Assembly: GCF_022340925.1 (NCBI RefSeq)
Contig: NZ_JAJDNA010000100.1
Location: 1-64,000, forward strand
DNA length: 64,000 nt
DNA from: Thiocapsa sp.
GTDB lineage: Bacteria; Pseudomonadota; Gammaproteobacteria; Chromatiales; Chromatiaceae
Direction: 5' to 3'
Numbering within the stretch: position 1 is the stretch's first letter; the number at the start of each line of letters is the position of its first letter. Below are positions 59,260 through 64,000 of the stretch, in pieces. The position numbers and the translations under genes were made by a program. The notes under the pieces are model-generated. The model searched no databases. It was not told the origin of the DNA and saw only the letters and a program-made list of their open reading frames with translations.

Positions 59260-59698
59260 GGGTCGAGTCACTCCGTGTTGTCGAGTTGGTATTTGGGTCG
59301 GGGTGACGGGGCGATGACCGCACCCGTGTTTCGGGCAGGGCCGTCAGGCGGAATGCTTGCCCCCTCAGTCGATCTGCATCGTTGTAATTCGGCTGAACGA
59401 ATCAACCTGTCGCGCAACCCAAACCCGTCCTGGTCGAGTTGCGAAGCCGGGACATCCACGCAGGCGTCTCCGGCACCCTCGAGCGCTGCCCGCCACGGAT
59501 CCCCGGGGCAAAGCTTCAGCATTGTCTGGCCCGCCGCGCCGTGCTGTCAACGACCCCGGTGTCGTTCGGCTCGGCGGATGGCATGGTTCTCGCCCGCCCC
59601 GCCAAGCGCTGCGGCATCCCGGTTGCCAAGCGCCTCGGGGTTTCTTAACCTGCACCAACGGTTTAAGGTGGCGGATCGGCGTAAGGGTCGGAATCGAT
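59260..59698. other. 439-bp divergent region between the symporter genes and thrC
   Basis: It contains promoters for both directions; none is clear enough to mark. A nested GC-rich stem (CCCCG at 59597-59601 to CGGGG at 59636-59640) followed by TTTCTT lies 54 bp before thrC and could be a leader terminator. The frame of thrC is open through much of it, but the upstream part looks non-coding. Confidence 0.4.
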
Positions 59699-61084
59699 AT
59701 GCAGTACGTGAGCACGCGCGGCGGGATCGCTCCGGTCGGCTTCGCCGAGGCGGTGCTGATGGGTCTCGCCACCGACGGCGGTCTCTTGGTGCCGAAGCAT
59801 CTGCCCCGCATCGCTCCGGCGACGCTGCGTGCCTGGTCGGGTTTGCGCTTCCAGGACCTGGCCCTGGAGGTCATGGGCCCCTTCGTCGGCGACGAGATCC
59901 CACCGGAAGACCTCCGTGGGCTCATCGAACGAGCCTATGCCTGCTTCTCGCATCCGCAGGTGACACCCCTCGTCGAGGTCGCCGGTCTCAGGGTTCTTGA
60001 GCTCTTCCATGGGCCCACCGCGGCCTTCAAGGACGTTGCCCTTCAGCTCCTGGGCAATCTGTTCGAATACCTCCTGGCTCGGGACGGCGGTGAGCTCAAC
60101 ATCTGCGGCGCCACCTCGGGGGACACCGGGTCTGCCGCGATCTATGGGGTTCGAGGCAAGGAGCACATCAGCATCTTCATGCTCCACCCCAGAGGACGCA
60201 TCTCGCCGATCCAGGAACGTCAGATGACAAGTGTCCTCGATGCGAACGTCCACAATATCGCCGTGCGCGGCAGCTTCGATGACGCCCAACGGCTGGTCAA
60301 GGCCTTGTTCAACGACCTGCCGTTCAAGTCGGAGTTCAGCCTGGGTGCGGTCAACTCGATCAATTGGGCGAGGATACTGGCCCAGATGGTCTACTACTTC
60401 TACGCTTGGGCGAAGCTCAGCAAGGGTGATCCCGCTCGCCGCGTGAGCTTTGCCGTCCCGACCGGCAATTTCGGGGACGTCTTTGCGGGTTATCTTGCCA
60501 GGCGGATGGGTCTGCCGATCGACCGCCTGGTCATCGCGACCAATCGCAACGACATCCTGGTGCGTTTCGTCCACACTGGGGTTTATCAGGTCGGCGAGGT
60601 CCATCAGACCCTCAGCCCAGCCATGGACATCCAGATCGCATCCAACTTCGAGCGGTACCTCTACCTGCTCTACGACGGGGATGCGGATGCGGTTCGGGGG
60701 TTGCTAGAAGACCTGCAGCGGAGCGGCCGCCTGCAGGTGGATGCGACTCGTCATGCGTGCGTCAAAGTCGATTTCGATGCCGTCTCGGTCAGCGATCCCG
60801 AAACCCTAGAGCAGATCCAGGCGACCTACGCGGCGAGCGGCTACATCCTCTGCCCGCATACGGCAGTGGGTGTCAAGGCGGGTGGGTCCAGGGGGAATCT
60901 GGTGTGTCTCGCGACTGCTCATCCGGCCAAGTTCAATGAGGCCATCCGCTTGGCCATCGGACACGATGCCCCCTTGCCGCTCTCTCTGCAGGGCCTGATG
61001 GATCAGCCGGCACGCTGTGTTGAGCTCGACGCCAGTGCCGATGCCCTCAAGGCGCTGATTCGGTCCACCTTGAATGCAGCCTGA
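59699..61084 (+). CDS. thrC: Threonine synthase
   Basis: PLP enzyme making threonine from O-phosphohomoserine. The 461 residues fit the longer ThrC class. Motifs include MQYVSTRGGIAPVGF at the N-terminus, the PLP Lys in GPTAAFKDVALQL (about residue 111), ICGATSGDTGSAAI, FAVPTGNFGDVFAGY, and HTAVGVKAG. The ATG at 59699 gives the family start. A citramalate synthase gene follows closely, putting two early branches of isoleucine supply side by side. Confidence 0.95.
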   Translation: MQYVSTRGGIAPVGFAEAVLMGLATDGGLLVPKHLPRIAPATLRAWSGLRFQDLALEVMGPFVGDEIPPEDLRGLIERAYACFSHPQVTPLVEVAGLRVLELFHGPTAAFKDVALQLLGNLFEYLLARDGGELNICGATSGDTGSAAIYGVRGKEHISIFMLHPRGRISPIQERQMTSVLDANVHNIAVRGSFDDAQRLVKALFNDLPFKSEFSLGAVNSINWARILAQMVYYFYAWAKLSKGDPARRVSFAVPTGNFGDVFAGYLARRMGLPIDRLVIATNRNDILVRFVHTGVYQVGEVHQTLSPAMDIQIASNFERYLYLLYDGDADAVRGLLEDLQRSGRLQVDATRHACVKVDFDAVSVSDPETLEQIQATYAASGYILCPHTAVGVKAGGSRGNLVCLATAHPAKFNEAIRLAIGHDAPLPLSLQGLMDQPARCVELDASADALKALIRSTLNAA

Positions 61085-61127
61085 CGCGGATCACCACAGT
61101 GCCGATGCAGATCGCGAGATCCACCAG

Positions 61128-62699
61128 ATGACACAGCCAGGCCGTCATGTCGACATCATGGATACCACCCTGCGCGATGGCGAGCAGACGCAGGGGGTCT
61201 CCTTCTCACCGGACGAAAAGGTCAATATCGCCAAGGCCCTGCTCGAGCTCGTGCGGGTCGATCGTATCGAGGTCGCATCGGCGCGGGTCTCCTCCGGCGA
61301 GGCGCACGCGGTGGCGCAGATCATCGGCTGGGCGGAGGAGCGCGGTCTGGCGGGCCGGGTCGAGGTGCTGGGTTTCGTGGACGGCGGGCGCAGCGTCGAT
61401 TGGATCCGTGGGGCGGGCGGGGGGGTCATCAATCTGCTCGCCAAGGGCAGCGAGCGGCACTGTCGGGGTCAGCTCGGCAAGACCCTGGATCAGCATGCCG
61501 CGGACGTCCGGGAGACCATCGCCGTCGCCCTGCGACGGGGTCTCGCGGTCAACCTCTATCTGGAAGACTGGTCCAACGGCTATCGGGACGATCCGGGGTA
61601 TGTATTCGGGCTGGTGGAACGGCTCGCCGATTGCGGGATCGGCCACTTCATGTTGCCCGATACCCTGGGTGTCATGACACCCGAGCGGGTGTTCTGCGCC
61701 TTTACGGACATGGTGCGGCGTTTTCCGACCCTCAAGTTCGATTTCCACCCGCACAACGACTACGGGCTCGCGACCGCGAACGTGCTCGCCGCTGCCCAGG
61801 CCGGTGCGGCGGCCGTGCACTGCACGGTCAACTGCCTTGGCGAGCGCGCCGGAAACGCATCCCTGGCGGAGGTTGCAGTCAATCTGCGGGACCAGCTCGG
61901 CGCGGAGGTCGGCATCGACGAGACCCATTTGGCGCGCGTCAGCGAGCTGGTCGAGTATTTCTCCGGCAAACGGATCGCCGACAACGCCCCGATCATCGGT
62001 GCCGATGTGTTCACCCAGACGGCAGGTATCCATGCCGACGGAGACCGGAAAGGCAGTCTCTATCACACCCGGCTCTCACCGGAGCGCTTCGCCCGCCGGC
62101 GCAATTACGCCTTGGGCAAGCTTGCCGGCAAGGCGTCCCTGGCGAAGAATCTCGAGCGTCTCGACATCACCCTGTCGGAGGAAAATCAAGGCAAGGTCCT
62201 GAGGCGGATCGTCGAGCTCGGCGATTCAAAAAAGAGCATCACCATCGAGGACCTGCCCTTCATCATCGCCGAGGTGTTGGAAAGCAAGGACTACAATCAC
62301 GCCGAGCTGCTGGCCTGCTCGGTCTCGTCGACCCTGGATCTCGAGTCGATGGCCAGCATCAAGCTGCGTCTTGCCGAGGACGTCTTCACGGCTGTGGGCA
62401 GCGGCAATGGCGGTTTCGATGCCTTCAACAACGCGCTGGCCAAGATCGTGAAGAAGCGGGGTCTGGCCTTGCCGCCCTTGATCGACTACGAGATTCGCAT
62501 CCCCAAGGGCGGTCGCACCGATGCGCTCACCGAGTGCAGCATCACGTGGGATACCCCGCATGGCGAGCTCCGAACGCGGGGGGTGCATGCCAACCAGGTC
62601 TTCGCGGCCATCGGCGCCACCGTCCGGATGGTCAACATCGTGATGCATCGCGCGCTGACCGAGCGGACAGCCGCCGAGACCACTCCCTCGGCGGCCTGA
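61128..62699 (+). CDS. cimA: (R)-Citramalate synthase, Leptospira-type
   Basis: Condenses acetyl-CoA with pyruvate to citramalate, a threonine-independent route to isoleucine. The protein of about 523 residues has the HMGL-like TIM barrel (DTTLRDGEQTQGVSF, HPHNDYG, GERAGN, QTAGIHADGD) and a C-terminal LeuA-type regulatory domain (DYEIRIPKGGRTDAL). The sequence, including RVDRIEVASARVS and NLYLEDWSNGYRDDP, resembles characterised Leptospira citramalate synthase much more than LeuA. An ATG at 61074, overlapping thrC, is an alternative start. A related 2-isopropylmalate-type activity is not excluded. Confidence 0.8.
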   Translation: MTQPGRHVDIMDTTLRDGEQTQGVSFSPDEKVNIAKALLELVRVDRIEVASARVSSGEAHAVAQIIGWAEERGLAGRVEVLGFVDGGRSVDWIRGAGGGVINLLAKGSERHCRGQLGKTLDQHAADVRETIAVALRRGLAVNLYLEDWSNGYRDDPGYVFGLVERLADCGIGHFMLPDTLGVMTPERVFCAFTDMVRRFPTLKFDFHPHNDYGLATANVLAAAQAGAAAVHCTVNCLGERAGNASLAEVAVNLRDQLGAEVGIDETHLARVSELVEYFSGKRIADNAPIIGADVFTQTAGIHADGDRKGSLYHTRLSPERFARRRNYALGKLAGKASLAKNLERLDITLSEENQGKVLRRIVELGDSKKSITIEDLPFIIAEVLESKDYNHAELLACSVSSTLDLESMASIKLRLAEDVFTAVGSGNGGFDAFNNALAKIVKKRGLALPPLIDYEIRIPKGGRTDALTECSITWDTPHGELRTRGVHANQVFAAIGATVRMVNIVMHRALTERTAAETTPSAA

Positions 62700-62789
62700 C
62701 GAGCGCCTCCATCGGCGTCTTCATTCGGCTGGAGACCGGAGGCTCTCCAACGAGCGAAGCCCACGAAATCATCCCAGGAGAGACCGTTC

Positions 62790-63173
62790 ATGAATCCCGA
62801 GAAGGTCGTCTTTGGCTTTTTCATCGTCTTGGCCTTGACCCTGAACTTCGGCTTTTTCATCGGCGAGATCGACAACCCTGAGCATCACCATGCCTGGGAG
62901 CTGTTTGCGGTCGTCCTGGTCAACCTGATCGCGACGGTGCTCAAGTTCGGCGATCGCACCCACATGGGCGCCCTCTTGCTCGCGACGAGCCTGGTCGCGA
63001 TCCTGCAGCTGGTCACCGCCTCGTTGATCTGGGCGATCGCGGCGCACGCCACGACAGGGGGTGTGACCTCGAGCGTCACGGCGAGCATCGTGTCGCTCAG
63101 CGGGGGTGCGATGATCGCCAATGTCATCTCAGTGGTGCTCCTGGTGATCGAGACCTATACGCTGCGCCGATAA
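62790..63173 (+). CDS. DUF6394 family membrane protein
   Basis: A 127-residue protein with about four membrane spans (FGFFIVLALTLNFGFFIG, WELFAVVLVNLIATVL, ALLLATSLVAILQLVTASLIWAI, and a C-terminal span ending VLLVIETYTLRR). It matches my recollection of DUF6394; the function is unknown. GGAGAG precedes the ATG. It lies 30 bp upstream of a potassium-channel gene, suggesting a joint role in ion transport. Confidence 0.8.
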   Translation: MNPEKVVFGFFIVLALTLNFGFFIGEIDNPEHHHAWELFAVVLVNLIATVLKFGDRTHMGALLLATSLVAILQLVTASLIWAIAAHATTGGVTSSVTASIVSLSGGAMIANVISVVLLVIETYTLRR

Positions 63174-63203
63174 GCTCGGGCGGCACGCCTCGCGAAGCTG
63201 GTC

Positions 63204-64000
63204 ATGGACAACATCGTCTACCTCATCATGCGGCGCATGCGCGTGCCGCTGCTGTTATTGATCGGTGTGTATGCGGTGGCGATGGCGGGAATGGTCTTGA
63301 TCCCGGCGCGGGACGCGGCGGGGGACCCGGTCCCCATGAGCTTCTTCCACGCCTTCTACTTCGTCAGCTACATGTCGACGACCATCGGTTTCGGCGAGCT
63401 GCCCAACGAGTTCACCGACGCTCAGCGGATCTGGGTCGCCTTCTGTGTATTCGCCACCGTCGCGGTTTGGGTGTATGCCGTCGGGACCCTGATTGCCCTG
63501 CTGCAAGACTCGACGTTCCAACGGGCGATCACGGAACGTCGCTTCCGGAAGCGGGTTCGGCGGTTGCGCGACCCCTTCTATCTCGTCTGCGGCTACGGCC
63601 AGACCGGCGGCGCCCTGGTGCGCAGCCTCACCGATCGCCACGACCATGCCGTGGTCATCGACATCGATCCGGAGCGGGTGAACCTGCTGAAGCTCGACGA
63701 TCAGCGCGAATACGTCCCGGCGCTGTGCGCCGATGCGTGCCAGCCCGCAAATCTCGAGGCCGCCGGTCTGCAGCACGCGCTCTGCAAGGGTGTCGTCGCT
63801 TTGACCAACGTCAACGAGGTCAACCTGCAGATCGCGATCGCGGCTAAGCTGATGCATCCCAGGATTAAGGTGATCTGTCGGGCGGATTCACATGAGATCG
63901 AGGCCAACATGGCCTCGGTTGGAACCGATCATATCTATGACCCTTTCGATACCTTTGCCCTCGACATGGCGATCGCGATCCAGGCCCCTTGTCTGACCCT
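63204..64000 (+). CDS. Potassium channel protein with RCK/TrkA-N domain (3' end outside window)
   Basis: About 265 residues are present. An N-terminal span (RVPLLLLIGVYAVAMAGMVL), a pore loop with the K+ filter TTIGFGE at residues 59-65, and a second span (RIWVAFCVFATVAVWVYAVG) are followed by a cytoplasmic RCK domain starting VCGYGQTGGALV. Acidic residues in VVIDIDPER mark nucleotide binding. The frame runs off the window edge. It is probably co-transcribed with the DUF6394 gene. Confidence 0.9.
   Translation, partial: MDNIVYLIMRRMRVPLLLLIGVYAVAMAGMVLIPARDAAGDPVPMSFFHAFYFVSYMSTTIGFGELPNEFTDAQRIWVAFCVFATVAVWVYAVGTLIALLQDSTFQRAITERRFRKRVRRLRDPFYLVCGYGQTGGALVRSLTDRHDHAVVIDIDPERVNLLKLDDQREYVPALCADACQPANLEAAGLQHALCKGVVALTNVNEVNLQIAIAAKLMHPRIKVICRADSHEIEANMASVGTDHIYDPFDTFALDMAIAIQAPCLT

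Overview
The window is a gene-dense, GC-rich stretch of a gammaproteobacterial chromosome. The poly(hydroxyalkanoate) locus at the left end is the best taxonomic clue. A two-subunit (class III) synthase phaC-phaE is transcribed divergently from phaA-phaR-phaP-phaB, the arrangement known from purple sulfur bacteria (Chromatiaceae such as Allochromatium, Thiocystis and Thiocapsa). No photosynthesis genes lie in the window, so that lifestyle is inferred from the PHA locus and protein resemblance only. I found no rRNA, tRNA, CRISPR array, prophage or insertion sequence.

Layout. 1-6.9 kb: a membrane protein of unknown function, then the PHA locus with its predicted PhaR operators and a terminator. 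7.0-13.0 kb: purD, an LpxA-like acyltransferase and purH, then the overlapping dusB-fis and prmA. 13.3-19.2 kb: aroQ-accB-accC, and cutA-dsbD-tlpA-like (disulfide reduction in the periplasm). 19.4-23.5 kb: fxsA, a CIRCE-controlled groES-groEL operon and two small heat-shock proteins. 23.8-31.9 kb: hexose-6-phosphate mutarotase, glnE, ilvE, a zinc-ribbon protein, pyrC, mlaA and a TraB/GumN protein. 32-38.6 kb: RNase T, monothiol glutaredoxin, an asparagine synthetase of the N-acetylglutaminylglutamine amide type, a lone hydantoinase-B subunit, iron superoxide dismutase and cytochrome b561. 38.7-41.7 kb: argD-argF behind a leader that contains a terminator, then an SH3-domain membrane protein. 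41.9-46.3 kb: SOS-controlled dnaE2, a hemerythrin and a small secreted cysteine-rich protein. 46.4-51.8 kb: pilB-pilC-pilD-coaE and a NYN/cold-shock fusion protein. 52-59.3 kb: an acetate module (acs, DEDDh exonuclease, cNMP/CBS/DUF294 protein, actP-like symporter and its DUF4212 partner). 59.7-64 kb: threonine synthase, a Leptospira-type citramalate synthase, a DUF6394 membrane protein and a K+ channel cut by the window edge.

How the parts fit. Much of the window concerns acetyl-CoA: acetate uptake and activation (actP-like/acs), storage as PHA, carboxylation to malonyl-CoA (accB/accC), and condensation with pyruvate to citramalate for isoleucine. ThrC and IlvE belong to the same branched-chain network. 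No single undescribed multi-gene system stands out. The most distinctive signals are: the PhaR operator geometry (one near-palindrome that supplies both divergent -35 boxes, and a facing pair of sites on the phaP promoter); a DsbD with two N-terminal sensor domains; an EF-hand-like loop in the acetate symporter; the NYN-cold-shock fusion; a divergent LpxA between purine genes; and a terminator hairpin between an apparent promoter and argD.
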